A stretch of DNA of 64,000 nt from Lonepinella sp042468235 (lineage in GTDB: Bacteria; Pseudomonadota; Gammaproteobacteria; Enterobacterales; Pasteurellaceae): contig NZ_CP170386.1 in the NCBI RefSeq assembly GCF_042468235.1, positions 1,302,001 through 1,366,000 on the forward strand, read 5' to 3'. This document shows positions 53,355 to 63,027 of this stretch, one piece after another (position 1 is the stretch's first letter; every line of letters starts with the position of its first letter). The notes beneath the pieces were generated by a model, which was not told the origin of the DNA, made no database searches, and saw only the letters and a list, made by a program, of their open reading frames with translations. Made by a program: the position numbers and the translations under genes.

Positions 53355-54407
53355 ATGACAATTTCACTACTTTCCCGAAAAAATGTACAGGCGCTTACAC
53401 CATATCAATCCGCTCGTCGTTTAGGTGGCAAGGGCGATGTATGGCTGAATGCCAATGAATATCCTACTTCACCAAATTTTGATTTATTGCACCGCACTTT
53501 TAACCGCTATCCCGAACCACAACCAGAAGCCGTGATTAATGGTTATGCGAATTATGCTGGTGTGAAACCTGAAAATGTGATTGTCACCCGTGGCGGGGAT
53601 GAAAGTATTGAGCTGATTATTCGGGCATTTTGTGAACCAGACGACCATGTTTTATATTGCCCACCGACATATGGCATGTATTCTGTGAGTGCAGAAACTT
53701 GTGGCATTGCGTTAAAAACTGTCCCGTTAACTACCGATTTTCAACTGAATTTAGCCGAAATTGAGCGAAATCTTGATAGGGTAAAAGTCGTGTTTGTATG
53801 TAGTCCGAACAACCCGACAGGTACATTAGTTAACCGTGTGGATTTACTCAAATTGCTCGACATCACCAGAAATAAAGCCATTGTGGTGGTCGATGAAGCC
53901 TATATTGAATTTTGTCCACAAGCCAGCCTTGTGAATGAATTAGCCAATTATCCGCATTTAGCCATTATCCGCACTCTCTCCAAAGCCTTTGCGTTGGCAG
54001 GATTACGTTGTGGTTTTACCCTTGCCAATGCGGAATTAATCGGCATATTGCAAAAAGTGATCGCTCCCTATCCATTGCCTGTGCCAGTATCGGATATTGC
54101 TGCTCAAGCCTTGCAACCACAAGGCATTACACAAATGCAAGAACGGGTTAATGATGTGCTAAACAATCGTGCGTGGTTAATTGAACAATTAAGCAAAATC
54201 CCAACCGTGGTACAAATTTTTGAAACAGAAGCAAATTATGTATTAGTGAAATTCCAAGACGGTGAAAAAATCTTTAAAGCTCTCTGGGAACAAGGCATTA
54301 TTTTGCGTGATCAACATAAAGCATTGGGATTGCAGAATTGTATTCGAATTACTATTGGAACAAGAGAAGAACTCGAAAAAACCGTGAAAGCGATTAAATT
54401 AGTCTAA
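53355..54407 (+). CDS. hisC: Histidinol-phosphate aminotransferase
   Basis: A 350-residue PLP aminotransferase of histidine synthesis. It begins with ALTPYQSARRLGG, LNANEYPTSPNFDLLHRTFNRYPEP, and has the PLP lysine motif TLSKAFALAGLRCG and SPNNPTG. The 13-bp gap after the RhuM-Fic gene keeps it in the same direction. hisB, hisH, hisA, hisF and hisI do not follow. An uptake signal lies in its 5' part. Confidence 0.96.
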   Translation: MTISLLSRKNVQALTPYQSARRLGGKGDVWLNANEYPTSPNFDLLHRTFNRYPEPQPEAVINGYANYAGVKPENVIVTRGGDESIELIIRAFCEPDDHVLYCPPTYGMYSVSAETCGIALKTVPLTTDFQLNLAEIERNLDRVKVVFVCSPNNPTGTLVNRVDLLKLLDITRNKAIVVVDEAYIEFCPQASLVNELANYPHLAIIRTLSKAFALAGLRCGFTLANAELIGILQKVIAPYPLPVPVSDIAAQALQPQGITQMQERVNDVLNNRAWLIEQLSKIPTVVQIFETEANYVLVKFQDGEKIFKALWEQGIILRDQHKALGLQNCIRITIGTREELEKTVKAIKLV

Positions 54408-54568
54408 CTGTTTATAGTTGATTTTGATTAGGGCTTGTGGAAGATTAGGTTTGATCTTCTACGCCTAATTTTCGACCATTTCCTCTATACAATTAAAATT
54501 TGTATTGTCCATTTTACAAGCTCATGCTATTTTATTTGATATATTATCTGAATATTTCTTTTTATATC
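54408..54568 (+). other. Gap between hisC and the giant helicase gene
   Basis: Holds GTGGAAGAT pairing with ATCTTCTAC (with one wobble) near 54440-54465, then GCCTAATTTTCG. Termination there would be weak. A short inverted repeat (TACAA / TTGTA) follows near 54485-54505. I see no trace of hisB. Confidence 0.4.
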
Positions 54569-57500
54569 ATGGCAATATCAATTCCAGCAATTCTTATTAT
54601 CGATCTTGAAGTGAATCCAAAAACCGAAACTGTTTTTAAATTAGGGGCATACCGCCCCGATTTGGATAAATCTTATCAAAGTGAAAATTTACGGAATAAT
54701 CAGGATTTTAAAGCAGCTCTCGAAAAAATTGGACAGGAGGGTTTGGTTAGTGGTGCAAAATGGCTGATGGGGCATAATATTATTGAACACGACCTTAAAT
54801 TTTTACCTTCCGATCTTGAATGGCTGAAACTGCCAGTAATAGATACATTACGCTTATCTCCATTAGCATTTCCGCAGAATCCCTATCATCGTTTAATCAA
54901 AAACCATAAGATTATCGTGTCCGAAATCAACTCACCGTTAGCAGACTGCAAAGCCTGTTGGACACTATTTCAAGATCAATGTAAGGCTTTCACGGTTCTT
55001 GCCAAGAACTCTCCACAGGAAATGGCGATTTACCAGCATTTATTCGGAACAATCCCAATTATTAGCCATGATGAAATTTCCCTACCTGAACCGCCTCAAC
55101 TGACTCACCATCAAGCGGTATATGCCGTTCGTCATATTTTACGGGAAAAAGATGTTGCTCCTGACAGTAAAGAACATTTTAAAGTCTGTCGCACCAGAAT
55201 GATTGAGTTGTTAAAAACGGATCTGAACAATCCTGACCTACATATTCCTGTAGCTTATGCCTTATCTTGGCTAACTGTTTCGGGCGGTACGTCCGTACTA
55301 GCTCCTTGGGTTCGCTATCAATTTCCAGCAACAGCTCGATTACTTGACGAATTACGTAATCATGATTGCCAAAACCCGAATTGCGAATATTGTGCAGGCA
55401 CACTAAATCCGACCGAACAGCTAAAGCGTTATTTCGGGCAAGGCGGAAAAATCAAATCATTTCGTGATGTAAAAGGCATTGACGGAGGACAAGAAGCTAT
55501 TGTACGTGCGGGCATGAAAGGCGAACATACCTTAGCCATATTGCCTACAGGTGGCGGTAAATCGCTGTGTTTTCAACTTCCTGCATTAAACCGTTACTAT
55601 CGTAACGGTGGTTTGACTATTATAGTGTCACCACTGCAATCCTTAATGAAAGATCAAGTGGATAATTTGATTCGTCGAGGTATCTTAGGCGTAGCAGCAT
55701 TAAACGGAATGTTGGAAATTACCGAACGTGCGGATGTACTAGATAAAGTCGTATTGGGTGACATTGGACTTTTATTTATCGCCCCCGAACAATTTCGTAA
55801 CAAAAGTTTCGTCAATGCCATCAAACACCGTCAAATTAACGGTTGGGTATTTGATGAAGCCCACTGTCTGTCTAAATGGGGACATGATTTCCGCCCCGAC
55901 TATTTATATGCGGTTACGTTTATCCAAAAATATCATCAAGAAAACCGCAGTCAAATCGCACCGATCAGCTGTTTTACCGCAACGGCAAAACCCGATGTGC
56001 TGAATGATATTATTACTTATTTCCGTCATATTCTCAGTATCGAATTTAAACAATTTATCGGTGATAACGAACGAACCAACCTTTCATACGAAGTATTGGA
56101 TACCCCGAATAGCAGTAAAAACCAACGCATACACGAGTTATTACAGCGAGAACTGGGACATCAGGAAGGCGGTGCTGTGGTATTTGTCGCACGACGCAAA
56201 AGTGCGGAACAATACGCCACATTTCTTCAACGGCAAGGCTGGACCTGTGAGTATTTCCATGCAGGTTTGCAGAAAAACACCAAATCCGACATTCAAGATC
56301 GTTTCATTAAAGGTGAGTTACGCATTATTGTCGCCACCAATGCGTTTGGAATGGGGGTGGACAAACCGGATATTCGTTTGGTCATTCATGCCGAAATCAC
56401 GGGTTCGCTGGAAAATTATCTACAGGAAGCGGGGCGTGCAGGACGGGATCAGCTTGAAGCAAAATGCGTGTTATTATTCAACCGTCAAGATGTGGATGCT
56501 CAATTCAGTTTAAACCATAATTCTCAAATTGAACTTAAAGACTTAAAACTGATTTGGAAAAAATTGGGTTATTTGCATACCAAAACCAAGAAAAAAGACG
56601 ATTCAATCGTCGTCACCACGGGGGAAATTTTACACGATACTGACAGTTATATGAGTTTCGACAGCGATGATAGTCAAGCCGATACTAAGGTTAAAACGGC
56701 TTTAGCTTGGTTAGAGCGGGCTGATTTAGTCGAACGCAGTGAAAACCACACGCGTATATTTCCTGTACGTTCGGGTCATCTGAATTTAACTCAGGCTATT
56801 GCAAAGATTGAAAACGCAAAACTGCCCAAATACAAAAAAGAATTGTACCGTACTATTATCGAAATTATTTTTGAATCTCCCGATGACGCACCTCTCAGCA
56901 CCGATGCATTGAGCAAAGCCCTTGCCTGCGGTTTTGAAGAACTGCGTAGTTATCTCAAAGTGCTGGAAGAATTGGGAATCTTGGTTAATGATACCCGAAT
57001 GACGATCAATCTGCGTACAGATACCCACAAACCTGCCGAAAAACGTCTGAATCAAATTATTGCATGGGAAGAAAAATTATGGACACTACTGGAAGAAAAA
57101 CTGCCTCATGCAATGGAAGGTGAGTGGCAAAACATCGCATTAAGTGCTGTCTGTCAGGAGATTAATGGTAACAGTGATGAAGACAATAACAAACAGCAAA
57201 TTATTCCAACTGATGTTAAATTGTTATTACAATCCCTAGCTTATGATAAAGCCATTAGAAAAGAAGAATGCCATAACGGAAGTTTCGAACTCTGCGATTT
57301 GGGCAACGATATGCTTCGCATACGTTTCAAGGATCGTTCCGCTACTTGGGAAAATTTACAAAGTAATGCTGAGTTACGCCGAAAATTATGCCAGCATATT
57401 CTGAGCTACTTGATTTCACAAGTAGGTGGATTACGTAGCAAAGATGCCATTGTCGAAACCAGTTTCGGTAAATTGAAAGAAGAGGCAGAACAAAATTCTG

Positions 57501-59821
57501 ATCTTTTTAACGGCATAGGATTATCACAATATGATCTTTTGATAAAACAGGCTTTACTGTTTATGCACAAACAAGATGTCATCAAACTGAATCACGGTAT
57601 GACCATTCTACGCCACGCCATGACGATTAAAGTCAACCAAACTGCATTGAATGCCAATCCACCTCGCCAATATGTCCGTGATGATTACCAATTACTACAA
57701 GATTTTTATAGCGAAAAAATATTCCAAGTCCACGTTATGCAGGAATATGCCGTAAAAGCATTGGAAAATATGAGTCAGGTTTGGAAATTAGTGCGTGATT
57801 ATTTCACTGAAAAAGAATCTGAATTCAAGAATAAATGGTTCCGAGGACGATTTACCGAACTAGAAGAAACCGTATCAAGTGATACCCGAAAAGAAATTAT
57901 TGATAACCTAAATCCACAGCAACGAGCGATTGTGGCGGATAAAAGCGAACAAAACCGCTTAGTTTTAGCCGGTCCCGGTGCAGGAAAAACCCGTGTTATC
58001 GTACACCGCACGGCTTATTTACTCAGGGTGAGACATGTTGATCCAAAGTCAATTATTGTTCTAGCATTTAATCGCTTGGCTGCACGGGAAATCAAACGCC
58101 GTTTGGCAAATTTAGTCGGTAATATTGCTTTCTCTGTCACGGTACTTACCTATGACGGAATGGCGATGCGTTTGCTGGGCATACGTTACAACGACCGTGA
58201 TAAATCAGAGTGTCGCGAAGAAAGCGATATTTTTAAACAATGGTGCGAACAAGCGACTAAAATGCTGACCAATGGTCTTTCGGTGGGAGCAGAAGATGAC
58301 AACGATCGAGATCGTATTCTGGCAGGTTTCCAATATATTTTAGTTGATGAATATCAGGACATCAGCGAACACCATTACAACTTGGTATCTGCATTGGCGG
58401 GGCGGCAGGCGGATGATTCGGCAAAACTGACCATTCTGGCAGTAGGTGACGATGATCAAAATATTTATGCTTTCAACGGCAGCAGTAATGAATACATCAG
58501 ACGTTTTCAACAGGATTATAGTGTTACGGAGCCAGATCACCTAACTTATAACTACCGCAGCACCCAAAATATTATTAACGCAGCCAACAGCGTTATTCAA
58601 GATGTGCCAGAACGGTTAAAAAACACCCATCAGATTGAAATTAATCCCGAGCGAAATAATGAGTTGAAAGGCGGAATATGGGAATCTATCGATTCCAAAC
58701 GATTGGGTAGGGTTGCGGTGATTACTGTATCAGAAGAAGGAGATCTCCACCAAAAGAATAATCGACAAACACAAGCCGTCATTAATGAGATCATCCGTTT
58801 GAAACAACTTGGTGTAACAGAATATGCGGATTTTGCCGTACTTGCACATAATAACAACACGTTGAAACCAATGCAGGCTTGGTGTGAATTGGAAAACATT
58901 CCTTATTTTCTAGCCAAAGAGAATAAAAATAAAATCCGATTAAACAGAAAACGTGAATTTGTAAAATTACGCGAAGCATTAAACGGAAAAGAGTATCTGA
59001 CATCGCAGGAATTTATAACGTTAATTCTAGATCAACAGGTGGGCGACAAATGGAAGCAGTATTTTGCAGGAATGATCGAAGATTTCAAGCTGGAATACCC
59101 TGTTTCTGCCATGAAAGATGACAGTGAGATAAAACATAATACCCAAACCCTGCTGAATTGGCTGTATGATTATACGGGAGATAGCAGCGAAACAGGCATT
59201 AACGGTATTTTCCTAGGCACTGTCCATTCAGCAAAAGGATTGGAATTCAAACATGTTTTTGTATTAGATGGGCATTGGCAACAAGATAAAACAGAAGATT
59301 CGTCCGCTGCACAACGCCTTTATTATGTGGCAATGACTCGTGCAATCGAAACATTAACCTTGCTACAACACACTTCCGATCACCCATGGATTGCCAAATT
59401 ACCAAATGATACGGTAAAAAAGAAACAGGCATTTCAATTACGTAGCGATCTTAATACGGAGTATCGCATTTTATCCCTAAGTGAACTGGATATGGATTTT
59501 GTCGTACGGAGTCCTGTGTATGCCAATATAAAATCTCGTTTGCAGATTATTCGCAAGCTAAGTACAGGAGAAGAACTTCAATTTAAAAAGAATGAGCGTG
59601 GTGGCTATGATTTTTATGCCTATGGTAAAATTGTCGCACGTACATCTAAAAAAGCAGACTCTTCCTTGCCTACCCTACCTGATAATACCAAGGTCATTAT
59701 CTCAGACTTTTATGTCCGTTATTGGGAAGATGTGGAAGAACAATACCATAAATACTATCCAGCTGAACTAAAAGACCAAAAATGGACTGTTGTTATTCCA
59801 CAGCTGATTATCTCTGAATAA
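54569..59821 (+). CDS. Giant exonuclease-RecQ-UvrD helicase fusion
   Basis: A single 1750-residue protein (start at MAISIP; the open frame extends 23 residues upstream). Numbering is from the longer frame. Residues 30-155: DEDD exonuclease-like, with DLE (35-37), GHN..HDLKFL (91-102) and LAD (147-149); the usual general-base His is Asn144. Residues 290-298: CxxxxCxxC. Residues 325-665: RecQ helicase, Walker A LPTGGGKS (348), DEAH (452), motif VI QEAGRAGRD (642). Residues 1135-1620: UvrD/SF1 helicase, AGPGAGKT (1157), VDEYQD (1282), GDDDQNIYAF (1316), HSAKGLEF (1576), VAMTRA (1610). No perfect uptake signal within. Function not established; DNA repair or phage defence are possible. Confidence 0.93.
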   Translation: MAISIPAILIIDLEVNPKTETVFKLGAYRPDLDKSYQSENLRNNQDFKAALEKIGQEGLVSGAKWLMGHNIIEHDLKFLPSDLEWLKLPVIDTLRLSPLAFPQNPYHRLIKNHKIIVSEINSPLADCKACWTLFQDQCKAFTVLAKNSPQEMAIYQHLFGTIPIISHDEISLPEPPQLTHHQAVYAVRHILREKDVAPDSKEHFKVCRTRMIELLKTDLNNPDLHIPVAYALSWLTVSGGTSVLAPWVRYQFPATARLLDELRNHDCQNPNCEYCAGTLNPTEQLKRYFGQGGKIKSFRDVKGIDGGQEAIVRAGMKGEHTLAILPTGGGKSLCFQLPALNRYYRNGGLTIIVSPLQSLMKDQVDNLIRRGILGVAALNGMLEITERADVLDKVVLGDIGLLFIAPEQFRNKSFVNAIKHRQINGWVFDEAHCLSKWGHDFRPDYLYAVTFIQKYHQENRSQIAPISCFTATAKPDVLNDIITYFRHILSIEFKQFIGDNERTNLSYEVLDTPNSSKNQRIHELLQRELGHQEGGAVVFVARRKSAEQYATFLQRQGWTCEYFHAGLQKNTKSDIQDRFIKGELRIIVATNAFGMGVDKPDIRLVIHAEITGSLENYLQEAGRAGRDQLEAKCVLLFNRQDVDAQFSLNHNSQIELKDLKLIWKKLGYLHTKTKKKDDSIVVTTGEILHDTDSYMSFDSDDSQADTKVKTALAWLERADLVERSENHTRIFPVRSGHLNLTQAIAKIENAKLPKYKKELYRTIIEIIFESPDDAPLSTDALSKALACGFEELRSYLKVLEELGILVNDTRMTINLRTDTHKPAEKRLNQIIAWEEKLWTLLEEKLPHAMEGEWQNIALSAVCQEINGNSDEDNNKQQIIPTDVKLLLQSLAYDKAIRKEECHNGSFELCDLGNDMLRIRFKDRSATWENLQSNAELRRKLCQHILSYLISQVGGLRSKDAIVETSFGKLKEEAEQNSDLFNGIGLSQYDLLIKQALLFMHKQDVIKLNHGMTILRHAMTIKVNQTALNANPPRQYVRDDYQLLQDFYSEKIFQVHVMQEYAVKALENMSQVWKLVRDYFTEKESEFKNKWFRGRFTELEETVSSDTRKEIIDNLNPQQRAIVADKSEQNRLVLAGPGAGKTRVIVHRTAYLLRVRHVDPKSIIVLAFNRLAAREIKRRLANLVGNIAFSVTVLTYDGMAMRLLGIRYNDRDKSECREESDIFKQWCEQATKMLTNGLSVGAEDDNDRDRILAGFQYILVDEYQDISEHHYNLVSALAGRQADDSAKLTILAVGDDDQNIYAFNGSSNEYIRRFQQDYSVTEPDHLTYNYRSTQNIINAANSVIQDVPERLKNTHQIEINPERNNELKGGIWESIDSKRLGRVAVITVSEEGDLHQKNNRQTQAVINEIIRLKQLGVTEYADFAVLAHNNNTLKPMQAWCELENIPYFLAKENKNKIRLNRKREFVKLREALNGKEYLTSQEFITLILDQQVGDKWKQYFAGMIEDFKLEYPVSAMKDDSEIKHNTQTLLNWLYDYTGDSSETGINGIFLGTVHSAKGLEFKHVFVLDGHWQQDKTEDSSAAQRLYYVAMTRAIETLTLLQHTSDHPWIAKLPNDTVKKKQAFQLRSDLNTEYRILSLSELDMDFVVRSPVYANIKSRLQIIRKLSTGEELQFKKNERGGYDFYAYGKIVARTSKKADSSLPTLPDNTKVIISDFYVRYWEDVEEQYHKYYPAELKDQKWTVVIPQLIISE

Positions 59822-60052
59822 CAACCTGAAAGATCAAGTAAGCCAACAAAGTGCGGTTAATTTTCAAGCCGTTTTAAAATTCTAGAAAAAACAACTGCAC
59901 TATAAAGGAAAGTTGGTAATAAATGTTTTACTTATAGAAAATCTTTTCTAAGTATTTCTTTTGGTATAGAGAAAATATCTAAACGGTATTAGCCAAATAA
60001 AATCCAGCCATTATACTTTCTTGCATATTAATTAACATAAGCGAGGAATATT
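59822..60052 (+). promoter_or_regulatory. Region upstream of the decarboxylase operon
   Basis: About 230 bp containing a perfect uptake signal (AAGTGCGGT near 59850) and AT-rich stretches. I could not define a terminator for the helicase or a confident promoter. No reading frame of note. Confidence 0.3.
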
Positions 60053-61549
60053 ATGGCTGAACAAACTAGCAAACCCAATGTATATGATTTACGTTCTGCT
60101 TTAGCATTATTAGAAACTCTCCCGAATGAATTAGTCTCAACTGATGTTGAAGTTGATCCTATTGCTGAACTTTCAGGTGTTTATCGTTATGTGGGAGCTG
60201 GTGGCACAACACCACGTCCGACAAAAACTAATGGTCCTGCAATGGTATTTAATAAAGTAAAAGGCTATCCGAATATACGTGTTGCCATTGGCTTAAACGG
60301 TTCTCGTAAACGTATCGGATATTTTTTAGGTTGTCCGCCTGAACGTTTAGGCTTTCTATTGAGAGAATCCGTTAAACACGCTATTCCACCAGTAACTTTA
60401 AACTCAAATGTAAAACCTGCCTGTCAAGAGGTGGTGCATTTAGCGAGCGATCCTGATTTTGATTTACGTACGCTTTTGCCAGCACCGACCAATACCATTG
60501 AAGATGCAGGTCCTTATTTTACCATGGGTTTATGCTATGCTTCCGATCCTGATACAGGCGAATCCGATATTACTATTCACCGTTTATGCGTGCAAAGTAA
60601 AGATGAATTATCGATGTGGTTAACGCCAGGTCGCCATATTGATGCATTCCGTCAAAAAGCTGAAGCTGCAGGCAAACCATTACCTATTTCTATTAGTATT
60701 GGTGTTGATCCTGCGATTGAAGTGGCAGCTTGCTTTGAACCGCCAACAACACCTTTAGGCTATGATGAATTAGCGATTGCAGGTGGATTACGTGGTAAAG
60801 CAGTTGAAATGACAAAATGTATCTCCATTAATGAACGTGCTATTGCTCATGCGGAAGTAGTGATTGAAGGTGAATTATTACCAGATATACGAGTGCGTGA
60901 AGACCAAAACAGCAATACAGGTAAAGCGATGCCCGAATTCCCAGGTTATACGGGGGATGCAAAACCTGCCTTACCGATTATTAAAGTGAAAGCAGTCACC
61001 ACTCGGCATAATCCAATTTTACGTACTACAGTGGGACCAGGTCAAGAACACGTTAATATGGCGGGTATTCCAACCGAAGCCTCTATTTTAGATATGGTAG
61101 AACGTGCGATGCCAGGTCGTTTGCTTAATGTATTCGCTCACACTTCAGGTGGCGGTAAATTGTTAGCAGTCATGCAATTCAAAAAATCAGCCGCCGTGGA
61201 CGAAGGTCGTCAACGTCAGGCTGGTTTGTTGGCTTTTTCTGCATTTCCTGAATTAAAACACGTTATCGTCGTTGATGAGGATGTCGATATTTTTGACACT
61301 GATGATGTGTTATGGGCAATGCAAACCCGTTATCAAGGGGATATTGATACCGTCACCATTTCAGGTGTCCGCTGTCACCCATTAGATCCGTCACAATCAC
61401 CAGATTATAGCTATAAATTGTTCCAAGCTGGAACATCGTGCAAAACCATTTTTGACTGTACGGTACCATTCCACTTAAAAGACCATTTCCAACGCTGTAA
61501 ATTTAAAGAAGTGGATGTGAAACGCTTTTTACCTGATTTTGAAAGCTAA
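60053..61549 (+). CDS. UbiD-family prenylated-FMN decarboxylase (hydroxyarylic acid type)
   Basis: A 498-residue UbiD family enzyme. Likely prFMN/substrate segments are SDITIHRLCV (about 171-180) and VVIEGELLP (269-277) with PEFPGY (294-299), which align to the glutamate-bearing loops of the family. It is closest in pattern to gallate/protocatechuate/4-hydroxybenzoate-type enzymes, but substrate is uncertain. A UbiX-type partner follows. GAGGAA precedes the ATG. No uptake signal within. Confidence 0.88.
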   Translation: MAEQTSKPNVYDLRSALALLETLPNELVSTDVEVDPIAELSGVYRYVGAGGTTPRPTKTNGPAMVFNKVKGYPNIRVAIGLNGSRKRIGYFLGCPPERLGFLLRESVKHAIPPVTLNSNVKPACQEVVHLASDPDFDLRTLLPAPTNTIEDAGPYFTMGLCYASDPDTGESDITIHRLCVQSKDELSMWLTPGRHIDAFRQKAEAAGKPLPISISIGVDPAIEVAACFEPPTTPLGYDELAIAGGLRGKAVEMTKCISINERAIAHAEVVIEGELLPDIRVREDQNSNTGKAMPEFPGYTGDAKPALPIIKVKAVTTRHNPILRTTVGPGQEHVNMAGIPTEASILDMVERAMPGRLLNVFAHTSGGGKLLAVMQFKKSAAVDEGRQRQAGLLAFSAFPELKHVIVVDEDVDIFDTDDVLWAMQTRYQGDIDTVTISGVRCHPLDPSQSPDYSYKLFQAGTSCKTIFDCTVPFHLKDHFQRCKFKEVDVKRFLPDFES

Positions 61550-61558
61550 ATAATTAAC

Positions 61559-61606
61559 AGCCTAATTTTCATCAATAGGATCGGAAATTAGGCTATTTTT
61601 AATTTT
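61559..61606 (+). terminator. Hairpin between the decarboxylase and its UbiX gene
   Basis: AGCCTAATTT pairs with AAATTAGGCT around a 16-base loop, followed by ATTTTTAATTTT. Being inside an apparent operon, it may reduce expression of downstream genes relative to the decarboxylase. Confidence 0.7.
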
Positions 61607-61622
61607 ACCGAAGGGAAAAATA

Positions 61623-62210
61623 ATGAGTAAACGCCGTATTGTGATTGGAATTAGCGGAGCAAGTGGCTTTCAATATGGTTATTGTGCTTTGCAAATGTTA
61701 CAAAAAATCGAAAATATTGAAACGCACTTGGTGATTTCCAAAGGGGCAGAAATGACTCGCTGTCTTGAAACTGATTATTCAGCGGAGGAAATCAGTGCAT
61801 TAGCGGATGTGGTACATCCCATTCAAAATCTGGGAGCAAGTATTTCCAGTGGATCTTTTAAAACCATCGGAATGTTGGTTGTTCCTTGTTCTATGCGTTC
61901 ACTTGCAGCGATTGCTCATGGTATGAGCGATAACCTATTGACCAGAGCAGCAGATGTCACCTTAAAAGATCGCCGTCGTTTAGTGTTAATGGCTCGAGAA
62001 ACACCGTTAAATCTCGCCCATATTGATAATATGCGTAAAGTTACGGAAATGGGTGCTATTGTTTTCCCCCCTGTGCCAGCGTTTTATAACAAACCACAAT
62101 CGGTTGATGATATTTTAAAACATAGCGTTGCCCGAGCATTGGATTTATTCGATATACATATTTCGATGCCACGCTGGGGTGAACAAGGTAAAAGTGAAAT
62201 GGATGAATAA
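61623..62210 (+). CDS. UbiX-family flavin prenyltransferase
   Basis: A 195-residue UbiX/Pad1 family protein that attaches a dimethylallyl group to FMN to make the prFMN cofactor for UbiD enzymes. The loop GISGASGFQYG, LVVPCSMRSLAAIAHGMSDNLL and RRRLVLMARETPLNLAHIDNM are family signatures. It partners the preceding decarboxylase, like LpdB with LpdC or BsdB with BsdC. AAGGGAAAA precedes the ATG. Confidence 0.93.
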   Translation: MSKRRIVIGISGASGFQYGYCALQMLQKIENIETHLVISKGAEMTRCLETDYSAEEISALADVVHPIQNLGASISSGSFKTIGMLVVPCSMRSLAAIAHGMSDNLLTRAADVTLKDRRRLVLMARETPLNLAHIDNMRKVTEMGAIVFPPVPAFYNKPQSVDDILKHSVARALDLFDIHISMPRWGEQGKSEMDE

Positions 62211-62236
62211 TCAATTAAATTCTTAAGGAGTATCTT

Positions 62237-62962
62237 ATGACAATGCCAATTGGTCCATTTGTGAATGGCTCTGCCGTCTTGTTAGGCGGTTTACTCGGAG
62301 CTTTTATGGGGGTGAAATTACCTGAACGTGTACGAGCCAGTTTAAATCCATTATTTGGTTTAACTTCTGCTGGTTTGGGTATCATGGCAATCCCTGGCGT
62401 AAAATACTATGCTGCGGTAGTTCTTGCTTCCGTGCTTGGTTTAGCCATCGGTGAATGGTTATACCTAGAAAAAGGCATTAACAAAGGGGCTGGTAAATTA
62501 CGTGGTGTGGTAGATAAAATCTTTCCGCCCGTACAAGGTTTAAGCCCCGATGAATTTGTAGAAAAATTTGTGGCTATTTTGGTCTTGTTCTGTGCTAGTG
62601 GGACGGGGGTATTTGGTTCAATGAACGAAGGTATGACAGGTGATCCGTCCATTTTATACATCAAAACCATTTTAGACTTCTTTACCGCAGGCATTTTTGC
62701 GATTACGCTAGGCTATGCTGTTTCAACTATCGCTATACCACAATTAGCTATTCAGTTGACATTATTCTTCTTGGCAACATTAATCGTACCGTTAACAACA
62801 CCAGAAATGCGTGCTGACTTTGCTGCTTGTGGCGGATTAATTATGTTTGCAACGGGGTTGCGTATTATGGGAATAAAATCGTTCCCTGTAGCAAATATGT
62901 TACCAGGGTTAATTTTAGTCATGCCAATATCTCATTTATGGGCAACATATATTGCAAATTAA
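62237..62962 (+). CDS. DUF554 family membrane protein
   Basis: A 241-residue membrane protein with about six to seven helices, of the DUF554 (YdfK-like) family: PIGPFVNGSAVLLGGLLGAFMG, ASGTGVFGSMNEGMTGD and the C-terminal GLRIMGIKSFPVANMLPGLIL. It is encoded directly after the UbiD-UbiX pair with AAGGAG before the ATG. Function is unknown; co-expression suggests transport of the aromatic acid or product, an inference. Confidence 0.85.
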   Translation: MTMPIGPFVNGSAVLLGGLLGAFMGVKLPERVRASLNPLFGLTSAGLGIMAIPGVKYYAAVVLASVLGLAIGEWLYLEKGINKGAGKLRGVVDKIFPPVQGLSPDEFVEKFVAILVLFCASGTGVFGSMNEGMTGDPSILYIKTILDFFTAGIFAITLGYAVSTIAIPQLAIQLTLFFLATLIVPLTTPEMRADFAACGGLIMFATGLRIMGIKSFPVANMLPGLILVMPISHLWATYIAN

Positions 62963-62970
62963 ATTGAATG

Positions 62971-63010
62971 AAAGCCACTATTGACTAATATAGTAATCGT
63001 GGCTTTTTTC
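62971..63010 (+). terminator. Terminator of the decarboxylase operon
   Basis: AAAGCCAC pairs with GTGGCTTT around a 20-base loop and a run of T follows, just after the DUF554 gene. Confidence 0.8.
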
Positions 63011-63027
63011 TTTATAAGGATTTCACT

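Noticed and set aside
56004..56513. 169-residue open frame inside the helicase gene
   Set aside because: Shadow frame of the RecQ domain; no domain pattern.
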